64,000 nucleotides of DNA from Streblospio benedicti (GCA_019095985.1 CM032662.1:16922272-16986271), one strand, 5' to 3'. Shown: positions 24,201-33,042, counted from the first letter of the stretch. Numbers and translations are program-made. The notes: a model not told the origin generated them from the sequence alone.

Positions 24201-27200
24201 TGCCGCTGTAATGTGATTACCTAAATAAGGTTATAACACACTGTGCAATATTGGCCAAGGAAACCGGAGGCAAAATTAGAAACTGCCGGAAAGTGATGAA
24301 TTATGCAGCAGGAGACACAAGAAGCAGCGGTCCGTGAATGGTCAGTGTGAGCTGACCAGAGAGGTGAATATGGGGTATTGTATGACAGCCTCCTGTCATA
24401 CCTTTTAGCTTTTGAATGTGAGTAGACAGCAGAAGTGAGAGCAATAAATCACTTAATACTATATATACATGGATGCGTTCTATTGCATGGTGTAGGTGAG
24501 GGTGCCCATGTCCTTTTAGCCTGAAGTGAGAAATGACTTTAAAATTAAGTGGGAAGTCGGAAATGTGCTTTGAAATGAAGTGGAAAGTGAGAAAGTTGCT
24601 AAAATGCATTAACTGTTCAGTGGGAAAAGAGCGAAAATTAAGGTGTGAAGTAGGAAATTAGCTTAAATACATGTATAAGTGTAAAGTGGGAACAAGACCC
24701 CCTACACCCACCCCTACCCTTAAACCTCATCTAGGTGTGATTCTTATGAAGCAGAAATTTCTACGCATCATTGTGTTGGTAACATATGAATGCGATGTAA
24801 ATCTATGAGTTCTATTGTCTACAATCCATACGCTCAGTCGACATTACATAATTTACACTAGAACATTGGCATCTTTGTCACTCTATATTGTTACTTGCTA
24901 CTTGTGAAATAGTACATGTACTTGAATGTAATGAAAACTACCAGTATACAAACTGTATTAGTGGATTCTTTCTCCAAATCTTAGTCCCACAGTCACAAAG
25001 CCATTGCTGCGACTAACTGTTATGTGGACCACCCCAGCAGTGGCTATGTGATGTATAGTGCTATAAACGTGGAAAAACAATCATCTAAATGGCAATGCAT
25101 ACGCCCAAGTCCAATGAATACGTATGTAAATGTAGAGCAAACAGTAGTGATATTGTGGCCACTCTGTGCAGCTGGTTACTGAGCCTCTTGCTGCAGCACG
25201 GTGGAGTCTTTGATGAGACAAGCTCCCTATATGGGGTGAGAAAATATGTGCCGTGTGTTCCTACATGTCATTTTCTGAGCTATTAGAAAAATGTCCTGAT
25301 GACTATGCCTTTTTTCAATGTGAGTAAGTGGCATTATACTGACACACTGTTTCTTTTTTGAGCATTTTGAAAAAGTTAGTCCCTGTGTCTTTTAACATGT
25401 TGAAACTTATATTCGTAACTTTTGTTCATTCATAGTTCAGGATTACAAACCAAGTCATTTTGAGTAGACAACAAGGTTGCTTTAAGGGGTTTTGAAATTA
25501 GGAGCAATGTGACTTACATACCCATATGTCAAGTAAGTTCCAGCATCTTTTTAAAGAATGCAATTTATCAGAAACTCGCGCACGTTTACAGCTAAGGTAT
25601 TAGAGGGTAAGAATCAAGTATGTTGGGCAACACAGTCCGAAATACGACAGTGTCACCAGGTCAGTTTTAACCCAATGAGGGCGCTATGACAACCTGTCCT
25701 TGTGGGAGTTGCTGCTGCACATGCTCCTACATATGCAAATGGCACTGAACATTGTAGACACAGAGGAATGAGATGGCTAAGGGAGCCATTCAATCTAACA
25801 GTTGGCCAACAAGGAGAAAGCTCAGGCACTAGCCACGAGGGAATTATATTACAATAGCACAGGGAGCATAGGCAGGAGTCACAGGGGAGATACAAGGCTT
25901 TGTGTTGCCGTTCTGGGTTGATTGAGAAACCTTGTTGAGAAACTTGAGATGACTTATACTACAGCAATATTGCAGTGTCTTGATGATATTTGTTGTATGA
26001 TTAAGAATTGTAAATCCATTCTAATATACACTTCTGAATTTACTCATAAAGTACACAAGCCCAGCCCTGGCTTTGACATATAGCTTCACTCGGGGCCAAA
26101 CTGGAACGCCCACATACACCCACTCCTTCGCTCAATAAATAACCAAACACGGACCTTTTAATGTACAAATACACGAATGTATGCATTCGTGCACAATAAA
26201 GGATATAATTCAACACAGCTCACATCACATTTTTCAACACCAAAACCATTCATAGTTGTAATGAAATACTGTAAAGCTAGAATATTTTGTGGCTATTAAA
26301 TTTTGCGATTTTGGTCCATCCTGGACCTACTTTACATAGGCTATTAATGTTTGCTGACTATTTAAGTTTGTGTTTTTTCGCAAAACATTTCTAGTTTTAT
26401 AGTACAGTAGAACCTCCAATTAAGACCACCTCTACTGAGACCATCTCTATAATAAGACCACTTTTCACGGCCCCAAACCTTCATAAAGCTGTTAAAATGA
26501 ACCTCTGTATAGAGACCACCTCTCTATTAAGACCACCTACCACTGGTCACAAAGGTGGTCCTAATAGAAAAGTTCTACTGTACATTTCAACCACGGGCGT
26601 TATTTCTCACCTGCACGACGTGTTTGTTGCTCATCCCGGCGAGCAGCGTGATTTCCTTCATCAGCTTGGCGCCGGCGCGATCGTGGCACTCGGCCGGTGC
26701 CAGCCCCAGCTCCGTCACGCAGTGCTGCACGTCGAAGCCAGACGGCGCCACCGTCTTCACGGCCACGAAGAGCGGGGCGGAGGATGACAGCGGGTCCTGA
26801 AAGTGGTTGTTTAGTATATTATGACCTGCTAAATGGCCCATTTTTTGGGCTTTTAGGTTCAAAGATTGTGCATTTAAGGAGCGCCTTTCCATGAATCTGT
26901 ATTTTTCATAATTCCAATTTTGATATTGTTCTAAGAATATGTTGTACTGTATATGCAAATACAGCCATCAACGTACCGTCCTTTAATTGAATGTGTGTTG
27001 TTAGCATTGGATTTTAATATGTCTAGATTTTGATATTGTATAAATTTCTGGGTGGGCCTTTACATGGGAGTGGGCCCTTGAATTGTAGGATACAGAAATA
27101 GTATAAATGAAAAAAAAACACCACTTTGTGAGAAGGACTCATGAAGATGGAGAGGATGCTGGCTAATGTCTAGCTATAGTACTCATCAATGATGGCAGCT

Positions 27201-29466
27201 ACCTTCAAGTCAGCTAAATATGGGTCTTTCAAGTCACATTAGGATTGAAAGGGGTTTATAGTGATTTATAGGCATTTTTCAAACTTCATAATGTAAATAT
27301 GGATGGAGCATTCAAGATGAATAATTAAACTATCCCAAAACTTCAATCTACAATGTATTCATTTTCATACATGCAAAAGATATGCCACAATTTATTTACA
27401 TAAAATAATTGAACCAGATCATCATGAGCTATCAATGAACGTTTTCAGTTATATGTAAACAAATTGTGCTACTAATACATACCGGTATATATAAAAAACA
27501 ATACTAAATGTTAATCGTGCTCCATTTAGTAAGAGCACAGAACAAAATGAAAAGTTAGAAAATCAAAAGGCCAACCAAGGCAATTCTTAAATTCCGAATA
27601 TGGTATAAAACAGCAGCCTTGACATACCTGCATTTTCCCCTTGTATACAGCTTTGGTCCAGCCAGATGCCACGTGTTCAAGGCTAGAGATTCCGGCCACC
27701 AGGGGGCAGTTTGCGGTGGCCGCCAGTCTCTGTCGCAGCTCATCCGGCGTGACAGAGAGCACGGCCGGGGCAGCATGTGGTGAGGCTGACAGAGGCTGGT
27801 GGTGGGCGGAGTCAGCCTGTGCGGGCGGATAAGACACGTTAATCTCACAAGTTGGTTTGTAAGAAATTTGTAGAAAATATCAGGAATTTTAAACGTTAGA
27901 CGTAAACCAATATCCTCTCTTCAAACTACCACTTCACAGAGAATTTGGATAACAATAGCTTTAGCTTGAATGCTATTTCTTTTGAATTAATACAATCCAA
28001 AATATACAAGAATCTAGTCAGTCGCAGATATTTTAAATGGTTAACTGGGTTGTTGGAAGGCCACAGTGGCCTCTACTGGTCTAAATTTCATCATATTGAC
28101 CTTGTCCTGGAACTGACGAATATTTGGGTTAACACAATTTGACTGTGATTTGATCCAAGTTGACGCAACCCCCCACTCCCTTCTGGAAAAATCCTAGATC
28201 TGGTACTGCTGGTATAAAAACTGTCAGAAATTCATCAAAAGTGGACCACAATTGTCTTTTTATAGCGGTGGCCTATCTAAAGATGTGGTCTCACTTGTCA
28301 GATCAACTGTACCGTAGAACCTACTATCAGGACAACCTCTGCAACAAGTTGATCTCTATAATGAGACCATTTCAGTGGTCCCAAACTTTCATAAACTCAC
28401 CACAATTCAACCAAAAGCTACGAACCTGTAGACCTTTCTGTAGGACAGATAGTCTCACAGCTGGCATATCAATATTCAGTGACTCTGCCGCACCTGTTTC
28501 ACCACCACGTCCCCGGCTGCGCCTCTCTCGTCGCCGGCCATCAGTCTGCGGCTGCGTGTGATCTCCGCGGCGACGCCGGCGCCGACCAGCACCGCCGCCG
28601 GCAGCTCGATGCGGCGCCGCTGTAACGTCCGCTCAATACGGTTACCCACTGACCACTGCTGACCTGCAACCAATACACGACGAGATGTGATACGAGTACA
28701 GTAGAACCTCTCTATAAGGACCACTTTGAGGATTGGCCTTTAGAAAATTTAAAGCTGAGGCAGCCGATTTATGAGGGTTTGGGATTGCGATGTTCTGGAA
28801 TTCTTTGGGTTATAAGCCAATAAAAATCCATCTATTCTTTTATAAATTGCCCCTGTGACCCTGCCCATCTTGAGGTTATGCAACCCCAATCCCAGCCCCT
28901 AGAAAATGAATTTCTCTAACATTGCCCTGCCATTAATGAGTGCTGTCATTGATGTAAAAACTGTTATATTTAAAAGCGATAATCTACATGTTATTGTAGA
29001 ACTTCATCCTTGGGACAGCTCACTTAAAGTCATACATTGCAAGTTATGACTTATTTTCATTCTCCAGTTGAATAAGCATGTACATTGTTACTAAAAAATC
29101 ACTCTAAATTAGGGCACTACAGTGGAAGCTGGCTTATGTGGACACGTTAGACAGGTGTCCTTAAAAGGGAGGTGTCCACATGTGCACAATCACAGTATTT
29201 TGTTCATCCACTAGTGTCCCTAATATCAAAGTTTTATTGTACCACTCACCCTTCCCATGGTGCAGTACTGGTTCCTCGGGAAGCGCAGCGTAGAACGTGG
29301 AATCTCCGGCGTACAGCAAAAGCAGGTTCCCCAGCAGGAAGAGGGCGCCACAGGCCACAGAGACGGTCACCCAGGACGGCAGACGTAGGCCGGAGAAACC
29401 CCAGCCAGAGGGCAATCCCCTGGTGCGTGCGCTGTTGGAGGGATGACTACGCCACGTCATTGTCAT
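15149..29466 (-). CDS. PKDCC: Extracellular tyrosine-protein kinase PKDCC (VLK), 11 coding exons
   Basis: Spliced coding sequence of 11 exons joined in consistent phase with GT-AG introns: 29250-29466, 28494-28663, 27628-27816, 26611-26796, 19627-19770, 18049-18192, 17552-17616, 16817-16944, 16360-16494, 15782-15964 and 15149-15237. It totals 1650 nt, or 549 residues; human PKDCC is about 493. The product is a type II membrane protein with a signal anchor at about residues 31-53, a linker, a glycine-poor nucleotide loop ([11 protein letters not shown], about 180-190), the VAVK lysine (206), a C-helix KE (Glu240), a catalytic-loop equivalent [12 protein letters not shown] (Asp326) and a DFG equivalent TDVDD (Asp343). 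It ends in a Cys-containing tail with FDYACRYS and TRTWTG. Vertebrate VLK has the same order of motifs, including LNEKKN after the activation region. VLK is known to phosphorylate tyrosines of secretory-pathway and extracellular proteins. The start is ATG 29466; ATG 29460 is an equal alternative. No frameshift or missing catalytic residue is seen. Confidence 0.95.
15255..15325 (-). repeat. tRNA-like sequence, probably a SINE head
   Basis: On the minus strand, TTTGACCATTGGTCTTGTAA, then ACCAGGTGTCATGAGTTCAA, then ATCT resembles the anticodon and T arms of tRNA-Thr(TGT), including a B box (GAGTTCAAATC). The acceptor-stem partner is not convincing, so this is a tRNA-derived repeat or tRNA pseudogene rather than a functional tRNA. 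It lies in PKDCC intron 10, just upstream of the exon 11 acceptor. Confidence 0.45.
15782..15964 (-). CDS. PKDCC: PKDCC coding exon 10
   Basis: Residues 460-521: [30 protein letters not shown] and NTRTWTG. This is the Cys-rich C-terminal region of VLK (YRCWPSYHHGSC, SVFNLAEAVDVC, NQTTWTG), with matching cysteine positions. Confidence 0.95.
16360..16494 (-). CDS. PKDCC: PKDCC coding exon 9
   Basis: Residues 415-460, kinase C-lobe helices with [11 protein letters not shown], equivalent to HLYRSGQYLQ in vertebrates. Phase 1 at both ends. Confidence 0.93.
16817..16944 (-). CDS. PKDCC: PKDCC coding exon 8
   Basis: Residues 372-415, including [18 protein letters not shown] and the LLLPPGAP segment. 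Vertebrate VLK has GMNEKRNLYN and LLPHSAP at the same place. Confidence 0.94.
16985..17198. mobile_element. Degenerate CAGTAGAACCTC-family miniature transposon
   Basis: Contains the signature words GGCCTCAAATAGTCTCACTA, CTCAAGTGGTCTCACTAGAC, GAAATGGTCTTGTTATAGAC and a terminal CTGAGGTTTTACAGTA. It lies in PKDCC intron 7. Probably a composite of two decayed copies. Confidence 0.5.
17552..17616 (-). CDS. PKDCC: PKDCC coding exon 7
   Basis: A 65-nt exon for residues 351-372, [14 protein letters not shown] and NFTL. The Cys spacing and NFTL glycosylation site match vertebrate VLK. It ends in phase 2. Confidence 0.93.
18049..18192 (-). CDS. PKDCC: PKDCC coding exon 6 (catalytic core)
   Basis: Residues 303-350. 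It contains [20 protein letters not shown] and KLTDVDD, matching the divergent catalytic and metal-binding segments of VLK. These lack the usual HRD and DFG spellings. The acceptor sits inside a short TA run that leads directly into a decayed tandem array. Confidence 0.95.
18195..18460. repeat. Decayed short-unit tandem array, AGAGGTGGTCANANT-like
   Basis: About 15 imperfect units of 13-22 bases resembling AGAGGTGGTCATATTAG run from the exon 6 acceptor outward (for example AGAGGTGGTCATGTTAGACA, GATGTGGTCTTATTAGACAG, AGAGAGGTGGGCAGAGT). The unit matches the internal TAGAGAGGTGGTC word of the nearby miniature transposons, so the array probably arose by expansion of that word. Confidence 0.6.
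19627..19770 (-). CDS. PKDCC: PKDCC coding exon 5
   Basis: Residues 255-302, phase 0. It carries the hinge-region [17 protein letters not shown] and SWEDRLR, both shared with vertebrate VLK (TELG and SWEDRF). The intron between this exon and exon 4 is about 6.8 kb, the longest of the gene. Confidence 0.94.
20055..20239. mobile_element. CAGTAGAACC-family miniature transposon, degenerate
   Basis: It ends TGGTTCTACTG followed by TA. The interior has CCACCTCTCTTGGTCTC, GAGATGGTCTCTTTCTGAAGG and TATAGAAGTGGTCTGAAA, the family's usual words. The left end is eroded. It lies in PKDCC intron 4, near exon 5. Confidence 0.5.
21300..21457. mobile_element. Possible pogo/Tc1-like miniature element
   Basis: The right end, read in reverse, is CAGTAGAACCTCGTTATCTT; the left begins CAGTACTAATAAAATTAC. 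TA follows the right end. No transposase is present. The left boundary is uncertain. Confidence 0.35.
22360..22660 (-). mobile_element. tRNA-derived SINE, copy 1
   Basis: Read on the minus strand, a tRNA-like head (B box GGGTTCTATTC, near 22612) is followed by a body with CACACTGCTCCATGGTACCT, AAATAGGTACAGGTCATGTG, AGTGAACGCTAATATGAGTG and a tail GGATGCCAGTCGCTAGAGCA. The same ordered blocks occur in plus orientation at 45705-46035. This defines a SINE family inside PKDCC intron 4. No poly-A tail is obvious. Confidence 0.7.
23580..24300. other. Complex unique sequence in PKDCC intron 4
   Basis: Two blocks (about 23585-23850 and 24140-24300) are higher in GC and less repetitive than the rest of the intron and have no coding frame. 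I see no repeat-family signature. They are reasonable places for an intronic enhancer, but nothing in the sequence alone proves this. Confidence 0.2.
24515..24700. repeat. Degenerate minisatellite
   Basis: About six loose copies of a 25-35 base unit resembling GAAGTGGGAAGTGAGAAATG followed by TGCTTTAAA, seen at about 24521, 24548, 24575, 24618, 24645 and 24680. Unit boundaries are blurred by indels. Confidence 0.5.
26405..26580. mobile_element. Complete TA-flanked miniature transposon (reference copy)
   Basis: A 176-bp element with termini CAGTAGAACCTCCAATTAAG and, reading inward from the other end, CAGTAGAACTTTTCTATTAG. Both continue to GACCACC, so the inverted repeats are about 27 bp. It is flanked by TA on both sides (26403-26404, 26581-26582). 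A CAGTNGAAC end with a TA target points to the pogo/Tc1-mariner superfamily. It is non-autonomous, with no coding capacity, and lies in PKDCC intron 4. Confidence 0.75.
26611..26796 (-). CDS. PKDCC: PKDCC coding exon 4
   Basis: Residues 193-254, phase 0. It contains the ATP-anchoring lysine in LFVAVKTV and the C-helix segment [11 protein letters not shown] complete miniature transposon ends 30 bases beyond the donor side of this exon (26405-26580). Confidence 0.94.
27049..27088 (-). repeat. Dispersed repeat family A, short fragment
   Basis: Reverse complement begins CAATTCAAGGGCCCACTCCC then ATGTAAAGGCCCACCC, matching the first blocks of the copies at 7533 and 57031. Confidence 0.4.
27628..27816 (-). 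CDS. PKDCC: PKDCC coding exon 3
   Basis: Residues 130-192, phase 0 at both ends. It covers the end of the stem and the nucleotide-binding loop, where [11 protein letters not shown] corresponds to the GSGYTKAVY motif of vertebrate VLK. Donor CAG|GTATGTC. Confidence 0.92.
28215..28420. mobile_element. Two abutting degenerate miniature transposons
   Basis: A right-end segment (TATAGCGGTGGCCTATC, GATGTGGTCTCACTTGTCAG, CAACTGTA) is followed at once by a left-end segment (CGTAGAACCTACTATCAGG, CTCTATAATGAGACCATTTC). Both belong to the CAGTAGAACC family and lie in PKDCC intron 2. Confidence 0.5.
28494..28663 (-). CDS. PKDCC: PKDCC coding exon 2
   Basis: Residues 73-129, an Arg/Ala/Gly-rich stem segment with no obvious vertebrate counterpart at sequence level. 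The acceptor is TTGGTTGCAG and the donor CAG|GTGCGG. It is very GC-rich compared with its introns. Confidence 0.85.
28699..28740. mobile_element. 5' fragment of CAGTAGAACCTC miniature transposon
   Basis: TA then CAGTAGAACCTCTCTATAAG and GACCACTTTGAGGATTGGCC; the rest is missing or unrecognisable. It begins 36 bases from the acceptor edge of PKDCC exon 2. Confidence 0.55.
29120..29239. mobile_element. TA-flanked miniature transposon of the GTGTCC subtype
   Basis: A 120-bp element beginning CAGTGGAAGCTGGCTTATGT and ending GTCCC...AGTTTTATTG, with TA on both sides (29118-29119, 29240-29241). Internal GACAGGTGTCCTTAAAAGGG and AGGTGTCCACAT words recur at 36215-36286 and 40285-40456. It starts 10 bases into PKDCC intron 1. 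Confidence 0.65.
29250..29466 (-). CDS. PKDCC: PKDCC coding exon 1
   Basis: Encodes the cytosolic tail, the membrane anchor ([20 protein letters not shown]) and the start of the lumenal stem, residues 1-73 with a split Gly codon. The donor is GTGAGT. In-frame codons upstream lack another ATG before a stop. A miniature transposon (29120-29239) begins 10 bases inside the following intron. Confidence 0.88.
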
Positions 29467-30391
29467 ATCACACAAACACACACGGATGGTATGAAGAATC
29501 ACAATCGGTTGATATGTGTGGTGTCACCACATAGTCTTACAAGAATAGTGTATCCACAGCATTACTATTGGTAGATTTTGTGTAGGAATTCTACGTATAC
29601 ACACGATAATACTTGGGAAAAATCACAAGTGATAGATAATATGTAGCAAATCAGTCACTTTAGGTTGCTAATTCACATTTATATGTTGGAATAGGTATGA
29701 GTAACGTCTTACTCTTTTAGCAAAGGTCGTATCTTCTGGGATTATGATATTATCCACGGATTATGATGATCCTGTGTTAATCCACTCACTTAGTCTGCAG
29801 CTCTCGGCTCCATTAAGTTCTTACACCAACGAGCAGCACTTTGTCTTATATGATGGTGAAGAGCCAATACACACAAAAAGCTTGCACCTGAGGTTTAAAC
29901 CTGTCAGTCATCATCACTGCACCTACCACTTAACAAGTGCCTTACATTCTCTTCTACTACAGAAATCGTAAACTACAGATTGTGATTTCATCATCTCGCT
30001 TTGAGTTCTCAGGATGTAATCCAACATAAGTCAATATATGTCGACCTGCCGTTGCACATCACTCATCTCTGCTGCACCTACCATTTAGCAGGTGCCGCCT
30101 TTAAAATCTAATCTGCTCTCATCAATCAAAAGTGATAATTTCAGTGGCATTTTGTTCATTCAAGTGGCAGGTACTCGTCCATTGAAGTTGCCGCATCTTT
30201 CTCTCTATCATCGATTCCCTGCGGTCATATTTAGCATCATCATGATCGATTGAATATCGTAAACTGACAACAGGTGGCGTGAGATCGTTCACTCAACTCG
30301 TCCATCACTGTCTAATTCGCTCATACATTCTGAGCAACAGGCTACTGCTGCAGTGATTTACGAGACTCACTGTTCACACAAGACGCATGCT

Positions 30392-30830
30392 GAAAATATA
30401 GGATGGCCATATTAGGTACTTTTTGTATGTACCTGTAGTAGGTTTTGACAATCTTGCGTGTCAAGAAGAGATTACTTGAATGGTAGTCATCTTGAGTAAA
30501 TAGTGTAGTTTTTTTTTACTAGCAGGGTTGTCAACACTTACTACAGATTATACCCTGTATGAAAATCAAAGTGTGTGCTTTATTATTGAAAATATAGGAT
30601 GGTCTTATGATGCAATATGTCGTGTATGATGTAGGATTTGACATTCTTGCTGCTCAAGAATATGACATTGCATGGTAGGCCTAGTTATCTTGTATAAGCA
30701 TGATAAGCCTTTTGACTAGCAAGGTTATCAAAACTTAGTACCGATTATCCTATGTGAAAAATATATACTTTCAGCTAACATAGATTTTTTACAGCACAAT
30801 CTTTGATGCTCAAAAATGTATGTAAACATC
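30392..30830. repeat. Tandem duplication, 196-bp unit, two copies plus a partial third
   Basis: Copies begin GAAAATATAGGATGGCCATA (30392) and GAAAATATAGGATGGTCTTA (30588). Matching blocks follow at constant spacing, such as GGTTTTGACAATCTTGCGTG with GGATTTGACATTCTTGCTGC and GACTAGCAAGGTTATCAAAA. A partial third copy is suggested at about 30785-30830 (CAATCTTTGATGCTCAAAAA). Confidence 0.65.
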
Positions 30831-31199
30831 CTTGCAAGATATTTTACATCTGCACATTTATACCATGCTGATTTTTATACCCATTATACAAACACCATAG
30901 ATGGAAAATAACACTCCATTTAAAGACACGCCCATGATTCTTACAGATGTATATCTAATATACCAACAAATATCCTGTAAACATTCTATGAAAGACGAAA
31001 TGCTCTATACGATGCTCATATCACATGTCCATATCCGCAAGACAGTCCATTGATTCTGGTTATAAGCTGACATAGCATAATGTCCATATGATATATCGAT
31101 AAGACGTGAGAATTGGTGGTTCTGCATAGAACCTGTAGAACACGCATACTCATTGCTCAGGTGTAGAGACAAAAAACACAATTTTTAAAAATCTTACAC

Positions 31200-31895
31200 T
31201 ACATAAAGCTTACATCGTACATCTCATAAGCCATATCCAAACAGACAAACAACTGATCTTAAGATTGCGTAGCCCTAGTGTCCACTATACTATAAAATCT
31301 CTACATATCTATGGCACATCTCTACAAAGTTCATAACCAGCCAGCTAAAGCCCCTTCCTTGTTGACTATCCCAGTGTCGATTTATTACACATACAATACA
31401 TCAGTTAATAAATCAGCAAAAAAAGCACCAACTAAAGCTAATATATGGCACATTCCATATTCATATCCAACGAGGTAGACAAAGATATTGCCCGCTACTA
31501 CGCTATATGCCAGTGTCTCCACACATCATGCATGGACAAAACAGAAACGATAGCACCAAATGAAGCTCACATCGCACATCTATTAATCACGTTCATAACG
31601 ACCAAGCTGGCCTTTTGCACACTATCCTCACGTCTTTCATGACAAACATGATCATAATATCTATATACATACTGCACATCTCATACGTTCATATCCACTA
31701 ACAAGGTACCCAGCAGCTGATGTTGCATACCCACCCCACTGTACACTATATTCCAATGCCTCTCGCGTGCACATCATACTTCACACAATAATAATGAAAA
31801 AAAAATACACCTTACATGGCACATTTCATACATTCTTATCCACCAAGCTACACTATATTCCAGTGCCTCACACACACACATCATACATCATCGCG
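31200..31895. repeat. Diverged tandem array, about six units of 100-140 bases
   Basis: Units share GGCACATCTCATACGTTCAT then ATCCA near their start and TATATTCCAGTGCCTC then ACACATCAT near their end. Starts are at about 31211, 31313, 31447, 31572, 31676 and 31816. Divergence is high, so this is an old satellite-like expansion rather than a recent one. Confidence 0.5.
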
Positions 31896-31910
31896 GCCTG
31901 CGTCGTTGAC

Positions 31911-32020
31911 AGACATCACACTGAGTTGATCATCACAAGAAACGAGTTGCTAATTGGCGTCTGCTGCTGCAGCTGCTGCTGTGCCTGCCTCAATGCCGCG
32001 GCCTCCTCCACCTCGCTGCC
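31911..32020 (-). CDS. Candidate exon: short Gln/Ala-rich C-terminus
   Basis: On the minus strand, an acceptor-like GCTGCTCTTGCAG precedes a frame reading SEVEEAAALRQAQQQLQQQ then TPISNSFLVMINSV and a stop at 31911. The segment is GC-rich in AT-rich surroundings and has coiled-coil-like composition. It could be the last exon of a minus-strand gene extending to the right, a non-coding first exon of PKDCC, or a CAG-repeat patch that happens to be open. No upstream partner exon was found. Confidence 0.25.
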
Positions 32021-32248
32021 TGCAAGAGCAGCAGCCTGCCGGCTTGGTCACAGCGTTTAGACTAAGCATTGTAGTGTGTTGAAATGGGGAATCTCTACAT
32101 GCATGGGGTGATTACTTTGTACATGGGGGGAATCGCAAACTGCTACAGATTATTTCTATATTCTTGTGTACTCGTGGAAGGACTAACAGCTCCAATATTC
32201 TATAGCATATTGCTGGTGTTTCCCTTCAAGAAGATGCAGCTGCAAATA

Positions 32249-32410
32249 CAGTAGAGGCTGTCTATTGGGACCAGCCGAGGGCTGGCCTCAAGTGGTCTCC
32301 ATAGTGAGGTGGTATTTTTATGGACGTTTACTGAGCAGTTTCGCTATGAAGATTTGGAACCCTGAGAAATGGTCTTATCATAGTGGTGGTCTTGAAATGA
32401 AGTCATACTG
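32249..32410. mobile_element. CAGTAGA-family miniature transposon
   Basis: TA then CAGTAGAGGCTGTCTATTGG; interior GGCCTCAAGTGGTCTCCATA and TCTTATCATAGTGGTGGTC; the right end is AAGTCATACTG. The termini are imperfect inverted repeats. Confidence 0.55.
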
Positions 32411-32707
32411 CAATGTGATACACCAATTTACAAAACAAGGCGCCCTACCACCAGCCCTGGATATTGTGTTGCATTCCAAGTCCTTTTAACAAAGCCAATC
32501 CGTCCCCCTCCCCTGCTGTTTATTAGACTAGTCACAAGCTTTGCGCTTGTCTTATCTGTGCCAGAAATAAATGTACGGACGTCTAATGAAGTCTGACAAA
32601 TCGTGCCAGATATAGTGCCCGAGGCTTTTTCAAACACGCTTGGCAAATGTTGTTTTTGACATGCGGTTCTTCCTTGTGATTCTAACATGTGTGTTGAGTT
32701 TCACATG

Positions 32708-32875
32708 CAGTAGAACCTCTCTATTGAGACCACTTTGATGATGGTCTCAATAAAGAAGTCGTCTCTAAATGAGAGGTTCACAGTGGTCTGTTTATTGAGG
32801 AAAAAGCATTTGGCAAATGGTCGTATTATAGATGTGAACTCTCTATAGAGGTGATCTTAATTGGAGATTTTACTG
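32708..32875. mobile_element. CAGTAGAACCTC miniature transposon, complete
   Basis: Begins CAGTAGAACCTCTCTATTGA and ends (inverted) CAGTAAAATCTCCAATTAAG, with the GAGACCAC and GAGGTGATC interior words. The next element starts five bases later, so the pair sits head to tail. Confidence 0.7.
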
Positions 32876-32880
32876 CAGTA

Positions 32881-33042
32881 CAGTAAAACTTCTCTTTGAT
32901 GGACAATAGCTGGTGCTAAATATAGAGTTCATATCAGGAAGATGTCCTGATTAGTGAAAGAACGTTAGTAACAATATGTAGCCAGAGCAAGAACGAAAAT
33001 ATGTCCCTATTCGTGAGGTGTACCTATAGCTAGGTTTTACTG
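32881..33042. mobile_element. TA-flanked miniature transposon, second family
   Basis: A 162-bp element, CAGTAAAACTTCTCTTTGAT at the left and inverted CAGTAAAACCTAGCTATAGG at the right, with TA on each side (32879-32880, 33043-33044). The interior GATGTCCTGATTAGTGAAAG differs from the GAGACCAC family although the end words are shared. Confidence 0.7.

Larger units (their letters stand above)
29500..32240. other. Upstream region of PKDCC
   Basis: No protein gene is established. It contains a 196-bp tandem duplication (30392-30800), a diverged array of about 120-bp units (31200-31895) and a CAG/CTG-rich exon-like patch (31925-32020). The PKDCC promoter and any non-coding first exon should lie here, but I cannot point to a TATA box or start site. 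Confidence 0.5.

Noticed and set aside
26497-26894. Ala/Arg-rich plus-strand frames
   Set aside because: Antisense shadows of the GC-rich PKDCC exon 4.
32428-32688. Minus-strand frame with TSLDVRTFISGTDKTSAK
   Set aside because: Somewhat protein-like, but starts in transposon-flanked sequence with no acceptor, donor or family match.
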